A stretch of 64,000 bases of DNA from Limnephilus marmoratus (Eukaryota > Arthropoda > Insecta > Trichoptera > Limnephilidae), in NCBI GenBank assembly GCA_917880885.1, contig OU862913.1:22701286-22765285 (forward strand), in the 5' to 3' direction. Below the pieces are notes generated by a model. The model worked only from the letters and a program-made list of their open reading frames with translations, had not been told where the DNA came from and did no database searches. Shown here piece by piece: positions 1 to 11,704 of this stretch. A program made the position numbers and the translations under genes. The first letter of the stretch is position 1. Each line of letters starts with the position of its first letter.

Positions 1-639
1 AAGTCGTGTTTTTGAAATACAAAAATACATATAAAATACAGTATTTTAACCATTTTTTTTTTAATTTCATTAATTGCAAAATACATTTGGTTTTGGTAGA
101 ACCTTTGGTTGCAATAAATTGTCGTAAGTTCCCTTATCTAAGGGTGCGTTTCCATAGAAGCAAAGTTGAGCAGAGTGAAACAGACGTGCAAAAATTGACC
201 AATCATATTGCTCAAAAGACACATCTCATCTTCGCTCCACTTATAAAGTTTTGTGGTATAGGACCCAGATGTTAGATAATAATAATAAATAATTATTATA
301 ATACCACGACATTTGTATAGAGCAGTTTTGTATTATTTCGCTTCAAGTGCGTTCTACTGTAATTAACTTAAAAATAATCTAGTATTCAGTCAAATTATTC
401 CTATAGTGCTTGCTCTAATATTATGACAAAAAATGTACACTATAAAGCAATGACAAGTATAACATAATATGATACAAATATGATAGAAAATGTACAATAA
501 CAGTGCTATTATAGCACAGAACTCTAAATATATTTACATACACAATATATTGCTTTGGATTCTAGCGTTTTTAGTCTACATGTTATCTATGTGAGTTTAT
601 TTTTCATTATCATTATTAAGATCGCTAAATGTATTTGAA

Positions 640-820
640 AATGTATTTTGAAGCCATAAGTATTTGAAATACAAATTACAAAATACCTCAGCATCAGGTA
701 ATTGAAATACCAATTACAAAATACATTTTTAGGACATAATTGAAATGCAAATACAAAATACGTATTTGTATTTCAAATACGTATTTCAATTACAAGTAAT
801 TCAAATACTGCCCAGCCCTG
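640..820. repeat. AAATAC-rich repeat, right end of a probable DNA-transposon-derived element
   Basis: The stretch is built from variants of ATTTGAAATAC/GTATTTCAAAT with internal palindromes (for example around 759-788). It ends at CCCAGCCCTG, whose reverse complement CAGGGCTGGG resembles hAT-type termini. Similar AAATAC words occur at 10-60, so the element may begin before the window. No coding region is seen. From 276 to 640 I see only AT-rich DNA. Confidence 0.4.
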
Positions 821-1195
821 ACCGGAGCCGAGGGGATCAATGATGCTAATTCCTCGGAGCATCTTCCATTGAATTGCCGGTAGAACAAGGAAAGCATTTT
901 CACCCGAGTGTTCTAAAGATAGCGATCCGTTTAAGATGGGAGAATCAATTAAATAAAAAAAGGAACTCCAGTGTAAAATAATGTGATGAGCCAAATATAT
1001 TAAGTGTGTTAAAGGACTTACTTGACTTACTTTAACCAGTAATTCCTGACATTATTTGGAGCGAAAAAGGTGCTTAAATGAAAATTTGATCTCCGGTCAC
1101 ATTTCCTTGTTTTTCTTTTCAAATAAAAACACAGAAAATCAAAAGGTATTAGACAGCTAGGGTTTATGGCAGAGGTTTGAAAAATTAATGTAACG

Positions 1196-1231
1196 GGTAT
1201 GGAGGAGGAGGGGGGGGGGGGGGGGGGGGTG
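1196..1231. repeat. poly-G tract
   Basis: GGAGGAGG is followed by an unbroken G run of about 20 nt, with the complement poly-C on the other strand. The neighbourhood (830-1545) has no recognisable gene. AGTTCGATTCCCGG at about 1319 resembles a Pol III B box, but no matching A box was found. Runs this long are prone to length errors in assembly. Confidence 0.7.
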
Positions 1232-1567
1232 AGTGGCGCGTGCGAAGTTAGTAAATAATATGTTCTTTAATGAGCGAATTTTGAAAGCAAAGTAAGAGCA
1301 GAGAAAGCAGAGATCCTCAGTTCGATTCCCGGTTGCAATCGTTACGTTTTTATTTTTCTATGACTTCTCTGTTTCATGTTTCATTTAGATTTATAAATTT
1401 TATATTCTTATTCAGTTATATTTTTAAAAACTACAATCAGAATCAAACTACAATTACTCGAAAACGAAAGTTTAAATCAAAAAAGTTATACCATCAGACT
1501 CCAAGTGAGTGGAATAAAGTTTCTCGCTTGTACCACGAGTTTTTATATACCCTGTATCAACATAATT

Positions 1568-1842
1568 CTTCTTCTACCTTGCGCTATCCCAACTCATTGC
1601 CTAGGCAGGCTGTTGGCTGTTGGGGTCGGCTCTTCTCGTTCTCAGGTTGTAATTTCTTCTGTTCTTAGTATCGCCTTCATCCAGGCCGTTTCTCTGAAGA
1701 ATTTTGGAGCATTGAGTCATCCAGGAGTTATTCGGTCTTCCTCTGGATGACTGTCGATGAAGCTCCATAGACATTGCCTGCCTCACTGTGTGGTCTGTTG
1801 GTCTCCTTCTTATGTGCCCATACACGTAGAGGTATTGCTTTG
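1568..1842 (-). pseudogene. RTE-type retrotransposon, C-terminal end and 3' tail (fragment 1)
   Basis: The minus strand encodes YGHIRRRP followed by RGRPNNSWMTQCSKIL and a basic tail, the usual C-terminal end of RTE-clade polyproteins (known family pattern: WYGHV..R followed by RGRPkksW). The 3' tail is a short GAAGAAGAA run, also typical of RTE. The copy at 33567-33781 is closely similar. Upstream the frame closes at about 1843, where later insertions begin. A 22-bp sequence starting TATACCCTGTATCAAC lies at 1546-1567 and again at 9281-9302, next to the other RTE fragment (9052-9280). Both fragments therefore look like the two ends of one insertion, split by younger elements. No intact protein is possible. 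Confidence 0.75.
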
Positions 1843-2578
1843 CTTAAATATTTTTTTCAACTAATAAACGCCCACTTATCTAATAATGAGATACTGGCCC
1901 AACTAATTTTTTTGTACCAGAGTCTCACTCTCGAGGACGTCATCACAACCTCCTATATTTATGAGCTCACCTGTGGGGAGAGCTACGTGCTTTTTGAATG
2001 CGGTGGATAAAGAAATAGATTTTTTTTTGTGTCCTATAGCGCATTTGTAAGATTTTTGGCATTGCATATACATACACTGCATAAATGGTACAATTATAAC
2101 GTCTTAGGCTATATTTCCTGTAATTGTTAAAAATAAATGTACAAATTATATATAAATTATAATTATATATAAATTATATATAATTATATATATTAGAAGT
2201 AAAATTAAATAAAAGTGAATAAAAGTGAACAATCCAGTTACGGTGTTTTTTAAAAAATAAAAAAAAGAAGTTAAACAATTTGCAAAAACATTCTAGTGCG
2301 ACAATAAGACAATCAGTTACTTGACGCGCTATCCGCGTGAACCGTCACACAAATAAATACGAGTATTCTTCCCGGGTTTTCGAAAAGGGCTCGTGGCCTT
2401 GTGGGCCAACGCGTCGGAACTGCTTTTTGCCCGAATTAAGAGAATAGCTGCCGCGCTCGGTTCGAAACTCACACCGGCGAAATTTTTTAATTTTTTATTT
2501 ATTGAATTTTTTTGTTTTGTTTTTAATAAACATGTAAATTCAATTACCCCATATCCGAAGGAGTGAACAAATCTAAAT

Positions 2579-3607
2579 ATGGAGGAATTTATAGAAGACA
2601 TAAGAACTGATATTAATAAAATAACAACTGTTAAAGACTCTAAAATAAAACAAAGTTTAGAAAATAATATCAAAAAGCTGGAAGAAGCAATAAAATGCGA
2701 ACATTTAAAACTACAAAATAAAATAATTCAATTGCAAGAACAAATAATTCAAAATAATGAAAATTACTGCCAAAAATTAGAAAAAATAATTAAAACAAAT
2801 CAAAATGTTAAAACATACGCTGAAGTTAGTGCGCAACACAAATCCCCGGTTTTATATCCCATCATTATAAGCTCAAAAAACGAAAAAGAAGATATCAAGG
2901 AAATAATAACTAAGAACGTAAAGATTTCTAAAACTGGCGTTGGTATTGCTAGCATCAGAAAAACATCGAAAAACCAACTTATTATCAACCTTAACAAAGA
3001 AGAAGACAGGATCAAGACAAAAAACGAAATTGAAAAAATGAACCTTGAAGGAATTAACGTGGGCGAATTAAAGAAGAAAAGTCCGTGTATGATCTTTAAA
3101 GGAATCGACGAGAACTACAATAAAGAAGAATTTTTAAATGACTTAATCCTACAAAACGAAGACATAAACATATTAAATGTAGAAGAAAAAATCAAAATAA
3201 AAGGAATAATCAACATTAAAAAATATAAACATATTAACATTATTATCGAATGTAGCGGAGACATTAGAAACTTACTATTAAAAAAAAAAAAAGTAAACCT
3301 GGGTTTCTCCCAAATTAAAGTGGAAGACTGTAACCCGTTAATGCAATGCTACCATTGCCAGAAATACGGCCACACAGCTACGCGCTGTTTAAGAATAAAC
3401 GAAAAACCAATTTGCCCTCACTGCGCTGGAGATCACGGACTCAAAGACTGTCAAAATAAAAATGAAGTGCCAAAGTGCATCAACTGCACAACTAACAACC
3501 TATTAAAAAAGAGTTCTTATCCAACAAATCATAAAGCCAACAACGAAGAATGCAAACAACGCATAAAAATGTTACAATTTGCAAAGGAACGAATCGACTA
3601 CAACTAA
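2579..3607 (+). CDS. Element 1 ORF1: gag-like nucleic-acid-binding protein with zinc knuckles
   Basis: This is a complete 342-aa ORF from ATG to TAA. Residues 1-90 are rich in Lys, Glu, Asn and Gln with heptad-like spacing, probably a coiled coil. Residues about 90-255 contain two segments that look like the RRM-like folds of jockey ORF1 proteins (inference). The C-terminal third has CCHC knuckles: CYHCQKYGHTATRC at about residue 259, CPHCAGDHGLKDC after it, and a third degenerate cluster. Proteins of this kind bind the element RNA to form the RNP. The stop codon is only 2 nt before the ATG of ORF2, which suggests coupled termination-reinitiation. No break is visible. Confidence 0.85.
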   Translation: MEEFIEDIRTDINKITTVKDSKIKQSLENNIKKLEEAIKCEHLKLQNKIIQLQEQIIQNNENYCQKLEKIIKTNQNVKTYAEVSAQHKSPVLYPIIISSKNEKEDIKEIITKNVKISKTGVGIASIRKTSKNQLIINLNKEEDRIKTKNEIEKMNLEGINVGELKKKSPCMIFKGIDENYNKEEFLNDLILQNEDINILNVEEKIKIKGIINIKKYKHINIIIECSGDIRNLLLKKKKVNLGFSQIKVEDCNPLMQCYHCQKYGHTATRCLRINEKPICPHCAGDHGLKDCQNKNEVPKCINCTTNNLLKKSSYPTNHKANNEECKQRIKMLQFAKERIDYN

Positions 3608-3609
3608 AC

Positions 3610-6578
3610 ATGGATGATTACATTACAAAAAAAATCGACCAAAACTACAACATTACAGAAGAAATATGCGAAAACGTTAACGAAATTAACAAATGGTGTC
3701 ATAATACTGATTCCGCTTTTCTAGTGCTAAACATGAACATAAGAAGCCTTTCAAGAAATCTAGATGAATTATTAATAAACATTAATAATTTAAGCACATC
3801 ACCGGTGTGCATAGGGTTAACTGAAACACACTGCAACAGTGATCAATACATAAGTGCGCTACCCCACTACCGAGGAATTGCAACTAAAATATCTATAAAC
3901 AAAAATAGTGGAATAATTATGTTCGTACGCGACGATTGTGAAGTGTTAAACACAGAAGAAGTGAACATTGAATTTGTCAACTGCTTAAAAATAGACATTA
4001 AATTTAAAAATTCTATTTATAGAATCATAACAATATACCGTACACACAAATCAAACATAACAAATTTTACAAACGAACTTTATCTATACCTGAATAAATT
4101 AACAAAGATTTTTACGATTACATGTGGAGACTTTAACATAAATATTTCTAATAACCATAATTCAATTGAAATAAATAACTTCTTGAACATGATGACTCAC
4201 CACAACTTCAAATCGTGCATTAATAACTATACCCGAGAAGTACCAAATCAAACGCCATCTTGTCTAGACCATATTTGGTGTAATGTAAACCTGAATTGTA
4301 TAAAAAATGTCAAATCTACGATTTGGAAGATAAACATAACTGATCATCACGCAACACTTTTTAACTATGAAACTAAAAATAAAAACAAAAACATACATAA
4401 ATTAAGTACCACAAAAACCACATTAAGCTACGAACTTTTAGAAAAATCACTCTCAACAGAAAAATGGACTGAAGTAATAAACAGTAAATGCGCTAATGAA
4501 TGTGCACATTTTTTTGAAAAAAAAATGATCAGAACACATTTTAAATGCCTCTGAAATTAAAAACTTGCATCAAAACTCAAAAACAAAAAAAATTAAACCC
4601 TGGATCACTAACGGATTAGTAAAAGCAGTTAGAAAAAAAAATAAACTTTTCAAACTAGCTCATCAACCGAATGCTAAAAAATCAATTATTTCATATTACA
4701 AAAAATATAAAAACATATTAACAACTTTAATTCGAAAAACGAAAAATAGCTACTACTCCCAACAAATTATAGAGGCCAAAAATAATAATAAAAAAATTTG
4801 GACTACAATAAACGAAATAATAAATAAAAATAAAAAGAGAAGTTATATATCCGAAATTTCAGACGGGGGAAAAACGTACAATGTCCAACTCGACACTAAA
4901 AAATGCTGTAATATTTTAAACAACTATTTTGTAAGTGTTGGAAAAAATCTGGCAAACGCTATAAAAACATGTCCCAACAATAATAAAAAAAATCCCCACA
5001 CTCCCCAACACCAATATAATAATTTCAACAAAATAACAGAAACTGATGTTGGAAAAGTTATCGATGATTTAAAGGGGGGCTCTGCTCCCGGTTATGACAA
5101 CATAGATGTAAAAATATTAAAAACAATGAAACAATATCTAATTTGCCCATTAACTCATATAATAAATACAAGCCTTATAAAAGGTGTATTTCCAAATAAT
5201 TACAAAAGAACAATAATAACACCGATATATAAAGCAGACTGCCCAAAAGACCCACAAAATTACCGCCCTATATCCCTTTTATCTAATATGTCAAAAATAT
5301 TCGAAAAAATTGTAAAAAACCAAATCTGGGCCTTCTTAGAACAACATCACATTATAAATTCTAAACAGTATGGTTTCAAAAAAAACACCAGCACCCACGA
5401 TGCCATTGCGAAAATAACAAACTATATATATACCGCCCTAGACTCAAATGAAAAATGCATTGGAATATTTATTGACCTTAAAAAAGCATTTGATAGTGTA
5501 TCTCATACTAACTTAATAAAAAAAATCAAATCAATTGGAATAAATGGACTGGTGCTATCCTGGATTATAAGCTTTTTGGAAAATAGACCACAACAAGTAA
5601 AATTATTAAATGAACTAAGTGATTCTGAAAGTAGCAACTTCTCAATACCACAAGGCACAGTTCTAGGACCACTTTTGTTCATATTATATGTAAATGATAT
5701 ATTTGAAGTTGCTAAATACGGGGAAATTATCTCATATGCAGACGACACAGTGCTTCTTCTAAAAGCAAACACATGGTTAGAACTGACTAAAAAGGCTAAC
5801 ATAGACATAAATGAATTAAAAACATGGTTTGACAATAACCTACTAACATTAAACTCTAAAAAAACACATTACATACCATTTTTCACAAAAAAACCAAACA
5901 CGCCGTATGAAATAAACATAAGGATCCATTCTGCACCACACACTCAACAACACCACTGTAACTTATTGTGTACTAATATTGAAATGAAAACTTCAACCAA
6001 ATATCTAGGAATCACTATTGACCAATGTCTAAAATGGATACCGCATTTAACCATTCTTAAAAACAGAGTACGAAAATTGACATATATTTTTAGCTGTTTG
6101 AGACACATTCTAAGTAAAGAACTACTGAGAATGACGAACTTCGCATTCTGTCAATCCATAATCCAATATGGTATAATAGGATGGGGTGGCGCCTATAAAA
6201 CTCACACACAATCTCTCTACATTGCGCAAAAACTAATAATTAAAATAATATTAAAAAAAACCATTTCTATATCCATCTGAACTCATATTCAAAGAATTTA
6301 AAGTCAGAAAATTAAATACTCTCTTCCTGTATCATTCAACCTTACAAGTTTACAAAGAGGATATCCTAAACAAAACCATACCTTTCAAAAACACAGTAAA
6401 TCTCAGGCAAAAATACATGTTACCAATTCCCATTTGTAAAAAAACTTTGGGTCAACAAAACTACAAATACTTGGGAACAAATTTCTTTAATAAATTACCA
6501 GAAAATATAAGATCCCTTATGGACAGTTTCAAAAATTTCAAAACACAATTAAAAAAATATACTGAAAACCTTAACTAA
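3610..6578 (+). pseudogene. Element 1 ORF2: APE endonuclease / reverse transcriptase, frameshifted
   Basis: I place the start at ATG 3610 (MDDYITKK) because element 5 ORF2 also starts MDD and ORF1 stops 2 nt earlier. An upstream in-frame ATG at 3550 only extends into ORF1. The APE domain (to about 4370) shows MNIRSL, LTETH, YRTH, GDFNI, SCLDH and ITDHH. The frame breaks at about 4520-4565 near a run of A's. RT follows with NYRPISLLSN, IDLKKAFDSVSH, IPQGTVLGPL and the catalytic YADD at about 5745. A second break near 6270 precedes a C-terminal segment ending TENLN and a stop at 6578. At least two frameshifts make this copy inactive as read. Confidence 0.85.
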
Positions 6579-6867
6579 AAAAAAAATAAATAATAAATAA
6601 AAATTTTAAAAATGTATACATATATACACATAAGTTTCTCTTATTCTTTATATAAACCAAATTTCAAAAAATAAAATCTAAATAACCTAACAAATAATAC
6701 TTCCTCCCGTACACACAAGCATCTGCTTATTACGGGAGAATATTTAAAAAAAATATGTATATTTGTATTTAATAATTGTATTAAGTTTTATTTTTTATAT
6801 ACTTTCATTATATTTATATATCAAAAAAAAAAAAAAATAAAAATAAAATAAATAAATAAATACCATC

Positions 6868-7437
6868 TGTAGGGGCGTGTAAATAGCCACAGAGACGAGG
6901 GAATACTACCATATGTAATTAATGAAAGATGAACTCTTCCTATATGACAAAAAACAGATTATACAGCAATTCCAAAATCCTCAGTGAAAACAAAACAAAT
7001 ACTCACTCTGAGAATGCAGCTCTCCACACGATGTCCAGCACAAACGACACTAGTTTCCTTCAAATATTTATTTTTCCAAGGCGGTAGTGCACAATCTCAA
7101 CAGGTGTTTATCACAGGAAGGTAGTTCACAAGATGGATATGAATTTACAAATTAATAGTACGTGCCAAAATCTCACAATAATTTAATTATGGGTTAATTA
7201 TTTGATTATGACTGACATCTATTGGCTTTAACCAACACTCACGTCGGAAGTAATTGCTTGCCCCACAGAGGAATTTCAATGTCACATAGGGAAATTCAAT
7301 ATAATACAACCACCATAGATGGCGCCCCCATGATCCCATAGCAAAAATTATTAATTTAAATGAGATTAATGCCCAAATGTATTTAAATATAATATTTTAT
7401 GGCGCGTATCCACCATCTCAACTGTCGTTCCTCCAGC
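6868..7437 (-). mobile_element. possible solo LTR
   Basis: No coding is seen here. Read on the minus strand, the segment starts TGGAGGAACGAC and ends CGCCCCTACA, giving TG..CA ends. It contains an AATAAA-like signal (AATAAATATTTGAAGG) in the middle, as LTRs do. The flanks are a poly-T tract and the A-rich tail of element 1, and I see no 4-6 bp target duplication, so the call is weak. Confidence 0.25.
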
Positions 7438-7440
7438 TTT

Positions 7441-9065
7441 TTTTTTTTTTTTTTTTTTTTTAATTGTACAACAGATTTTTTATCCAATTACTGTACAATT
7501 TTCTCATTTTGACAGTCTTAACACCTAGGAAGATGATTATTATACAAAAAAATCTTAAGGCTATCTAAAGAAGAGTTATATATATCTAGTGTTTCCGATA
7601 TTTCGTTCAACAGCACCATTCCTCTTGTCATGCTATGCTGTGCTAGAACATCTGTTCTGCCGTATGGTATTTTGAACAAGTCGTGTCGACGACTACGGCT
7701 GAAATTTTCAGGCACGTATAAGCCATAACATTCCAAGAGGAATGGGCTGTCAATACGATTATGGATTATGTTAAAACTAAGAATTGCAAGATTTGCATAA
7801 CGTCTAGTTTCCAAGCTAAATCTATCTGTTGCCTCAAGTAATTCCATATGGTGCATGAATCTCGGGTACGTTCCATTCATCCGCATATAGACATACCTAA
7901 GGAACTTTTTCTGAATTTGTTCTAGCATATTAATATATTTAGCTTGGTGCGGAGTCCACACACCACTAGCATACTCCAGCTTACTTCTTATGACTCCATC
8001 GAACATGGCTATCATTGCATCTGGGTCATCAAATTGCTTACATATTCTGATGATGAAACCCAGGAGTTTGTAGCACGCTGGAGTGAGCCGTGATATATGA
8101 TCCGAGAATGTCAGTTTGGGATCAAAGACGATACCGAGATCTTTGAAGCTATTGACTCGGCATAATGTTTTCCCTTTAATGTTGTATTCAAAAATTATGG
8201 GCTTCTGGGAGCGGGTATATGTCATAGTTACACATTTTTTTATATTGAATTCTAATTTGTTTTTTACTGACCATTCTGCAATAGCATCAAGGTCAGATTG
8301 CATTTTTAAGCAGTCATAGTAACAGATTATTTCCATCAAAAGTTTGAGGTCATCTGCAAATAGAAGACATTTGCAATATTTTACACAAACCTGGATGTCA
8401 TAAGTATAAGGAACAGCAAAGGACCAAGGTTTGAACCTTGGGGAATACCTGATAACGCCGGGAATTGTTTAGATTCATGTCCATTTATTATTACATATTG
8501 ACTTCTGGCTTTTAAATAGGACGCGAAGAATATAAGTGTTTGTTGATCGAAACCAAGTTTGTACATTTTAAGTAATAAAATATCATGATCAACTCGATCA
8601 AAAGCTTTGGCAAAATCCGTATACACTACATCTGTTTGGTGTCTCGAGTCCAGTCCGACGGCCACCAATCGCGAAAATGTTAACAAATTTGAAACCGTGG
8701 ATTTTCTTGGCATAAAACCGTGTTGGTTTTCTCCTAGAAATGGCATAATTTGGTGATGTAATTTCTTGTAAATAATCATTTCAAATATTTTTGGTATGGT
8801 TGACAGTACAGCTACTGGTCTGTAATTCCTTATATCAGACTTGTCTCCAGCCTTGAAAATTGGGCTTACACGCGTGAGTTTCCAGGAATGAGGGAAACAA
8901 CCAGTCGATATGCTAAGATTAAATATATAGCTCAGCGGTTGACAAATGGTTTTTGACATATGAGCAATTATATTAGGGGGTATTCCGTCTGGGCCTGCAG
9001 CCTTGTCGAGCTTTAAAGTTCGAGTACAGGAGTCTACTTCCTCTGGACAGGTTAGCTCAAGACCG
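7441..9065 (-). pseudogene. Element 2: 5'-truncated jockey/CR1-like reverse transcriptase with one frameshift
   Basis: The minus strand begins in the linker before RT (DKAAGPDGIPPN at about 8995). It continues with NYRPVAVLSTIPKIFE, YTDFAKAFDRVDH and GIPQGSNLGPLLF. A single-base shift near 8385 separates this from LLFADDLKLL, so the catalytic box is FADD, and then from the C-terminal part to the stop at 7518. The T run at 7437-7462 is the poly-A tail on the coding strand. A second copy of the same family is at 38105-38995. The endonuclease domain is absent, so this is a dead-on-arrival copy inserted in the RTE element. Confidence 0.85.
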
Positions 9066-9280
9066 ATTTTGCCAATAAATTAATAAATTTTGCCTTTCTG
9101 TTTATGTCTGTGACACCCAGGCTATTACGAATGCGTGAACTTTTGATCTTATCTTTTAGTGATACTCCTGCCGACCATCTAAGCATTCGCATTTCTGCTG
9201 TTTCGAGTTGCCTAGAGTAGGAGTTGTACATAGTCCAGCATTCTGAGCCAAACATTATTGCGGGTCTTACAATAATCTGG
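9052..9280 (-). pseudogene. RTE-type retrotransposon, truncated 5' piece (fragment 2)
   Basis: The minus strand encodes FGSECWTM followed by LETAEMRMLRWSAGVSLKDK, the conserved post-RT segment of RTE-clade elements. It stops in the sequence of element 2. In family members this segment is followed closely by the YGH..RR block that is found at 1825 here, so the RTE appears interrupted between those two points. The 5' boundary at 9280 abuts one copy of the 22-bp repeat interpreted as the target duplication. Confidence 0.75.
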
Positions 9281-9451
9281 TATACCCTGTATCAACATAA
9301 TTATTGACTGTAAAATGAAATGTGAAGGTTGCATAGATAACCTGTACGTTATCGTAATTGAAGGCATAACACATATATAAACATTTGTTGCATATTGAAC
9401 AGCATGAGCGGGTATACCGCGCCTTAACCATAGACATACACAGGCACATTA

Positions 9452-10790
9452 CAAAAATGCATTTTAACAATAACAACACAAAATCAACCCACCTTTTTTT
9501 TAATTCCTCCGCAATACCGAATTTTGTAATCAAAACAACAGTTAAACAACAGACAAAATAAAACAATAACAAAATCAGAGTGTGCAGTTCACACGTGGTA
9601 GAAGTGAAAAATTCAGAAAACTAAAGTAGACAAGAGTGGGGAGACTACGAAGCACCACATAAAAAAGAGACCGATTGTTTTATCTCATTCTTTCACAGGC
9701 TAAATCCCATAGATGTATTTCTGTCTCGTTTTAGTGTCGCTATTTTTCGTTTTGCTAAAGAAGTTTTCACTAGAACAATCAGATTGTGCAGTTCAAACGC
9801 GGTAGAAGTGAAACCTTCAGAAAACTAAAGTAGACAATAGTGGGGAGACAACGAAGCACCGCATAAAGAGGAGACCGATGGGCTATTATAGATGCATGTC
9901 TCTTTTTAGTTTCGTTATTTTTCGTATCATCGAGTTTCAAATCACAACGGTGCAAAAGAAGTTTTCACTTCAAAAAATCAGAGCGTGCAGTTCACACGCG
10001 GTAGAAGTGAAACCTTCAGAACACTAAAATAGACAAGAGTGGGGAAACTACGAAGCACCGCACAAAGAGGAGACCGATAGGCTACGAAGCACCGCAAAAA
10101 GAGTGATAAGAAGATATAAAAAGAGTAAATCCTATAGATGTTTGTCTCTTTTAGTGTCGCTATTTTTCGTTTCATCGAGTTTCAAATCACAACGGTGAGA
10201 AAAAAGTTTTCCCTTGAAAAAATCAGAGTGTGCAGTTCAAACGCGGTAGAAGTGAAACCTTCAGAAAACTAAAGTAGACAAGAGTGGGGAGACTATGAAG
10301 CACCGCACAAAGAGGAGACCGATATGCTACGAATCACCGCAAAAAGAGGAGACCGATTATAGTAGCTCATTCTCCAGCAGGCTAAATCCTATAGATGTAG
10401 GTCTCTTTTTAGCGTCGCTATTTTTCGTTTCATCGAATTTCAAATCACAACGGTGCTAAAGAAGTTTTCATTTAAAAAAATCAGAGTGTGCAGTTAACAC
10501 GCGGAAGAAGTGAAACCTTCAGAACACTAAAGTAGACAAGAGTGTGGAGACTACGAAGCACCGCACAAAGAGGAGACCGATTGGTCTACCTCATTCGAGA
10601 GAGAATAGATGTATGTGTTTTTCTATTTTAGTGTCGCTATTTTTCGTTTCATCTAGTTTCAAATCACTTCAAAAATGTGTTTTTAACAATTACAACAAAA
10701 AATTAACTCACCTTTTTGTAATTTCTGCGCAATACCGAACTTCGTAATCAAAACCATGGTTAAAACAAAATATGGAAACGACAACATTTT
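9452..10790. repeat. satellite-like array of ~200-260 bp units bounded by direct repeats
   Basis: Five to six units share the phrase AATCAGAGTGTGCAGTT (near 9574, 9776, 9977, 10222 and 10480) followed by GCGGTAGAAGTGAAACCTTC and GTGTCGCTATTTTTCG. Spacing is 202, 201, 245 and 258 nt, the longer units having an internal duplication around AGGAGACCGAT. The ends (about 9452-9572 and 10667-10790) repeat each other (ACCTTTTT, CGCAATACCGAA, TCGTAATCAAAACCA), so the array sits between direct repeats. ORFs inside are incidental. From 10791 to 11160 I see no gene. Confidence 0.8.
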
Positions 10791-11165
10791 GTGACACAAA
10801 ATAAAAAATGAAGTAAAACAGACAAAAAAAAACAATATCAAAAATTATTATTGGTCTGCAATAATATTTTCTTTATATAACTTAGTACATTTTGAGATGA
10901 TCAGATCACGTCCCGTTCGGATATATGAAATGGACTTGACTGCAGTTCCACGTAATGAATATTGCTGCTTGTTAGGTAATTATTCAAAACAGTTGTTTTG
11001 CTTTGATTTAAGCTCAGGGGCGTGATGAGTTTGTGGCAGTTTGGGCAGCTGCCCGGGGTCGGAATATATTCAACTATATATATAAAGATCAAAATATGCT
11101 TGCTTTGTATGTACATTTGCTTGTGTCGCTCTCCATAGAGAGAAAAAAATGGCCTTATATTTAAA

Positions 11166-11704
11166 CGCCCGGGGTCTCAAAAGTTTCGTATGATCTGTAA
11201 ATATTCGAAAACGTAAAAATAAATTAAATATTGTTCACTATTAACCCGCTAAAATAGCCGGAAGTTTTGAAAAAAAAATAAAACAAAGGGTTCATATTTT
11301 ATATTTTGTACCAAACTTATTTTTCATTCCATAAATGCAGTACAAAAAACCCAAAAAATAAATTTTATGAACATATGTGATGTGTTGGTTAAAAATATAA
11401 AAGGGGAAAATAACACTTTTTCTGGATAAAATCAGAATTCTTGTTGACAATAAACATCAATATGTTGTATCAATAAACTTGAACTTTTTTCATTTTTGTC
11501 AGTTATACGCATTTTTAAATAATAAATAAACATTAATATTAAATGGTTAAATTACTGAAAATTTTTATTTTTTTTTTTAAATATGGTTTTAGGTTAGTTT
11601 TCTGATTTTCAGCCGCTAAAATGGCTAATAACCATTTTTTAAAAACTTAATTTATATGCAGTTCTCATTTTCTTTGTAAGACGCAACTTTTGAGACCCCG
11701 GGCG
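11166..11704. mobile_element. non-autonomous DNA element with ~20-bp terminal inverted repeats
   Basis: The left end GCCCGGGGTCTCAAAAGTT is matched in inverted orientation on the right (AACTTTTGAGACCCCGGGC). The interior (about 500 bp) is AT-rich and non-coding. The termini do not match a family I can name, and no clear target duplication is visible. From 11705 to 12066 I see no gene. Confidence 0.65.

Larger units (their letters stand above)
2290..6862 (+). mobile_element. Element 1: two-ORF non-LTR retrotransposon (jockey/CR1-like)
   Basis: The element has a non-coding leader from roughly 2290, a gag-like ORF1 (2579-3607), an endonuclease-reverse transcriptase ORF2 (3610-6578, frameshifted) and an AT-rich 3' region ending in A-rich/AAAT repeats near 6862. 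The 5' boundary is uncertain. It sits inside the span bounded by the RTE target duplication, so it is younger than that RTE. ORF2 resembles that of element 5 (both start MDD). The jockey/CR1 group assignment rests on the APE endonuclease plus RT layout and the motifs, not on a tree. Confidence 0.8.

Noticed and set aside
3550..3609. Upstream start of element 1 ORF2 at ATG 3550
   Set aside because: The extension lies wholly inside ORF1, and the related ORF2 starts MDD, matching ATG 3610.
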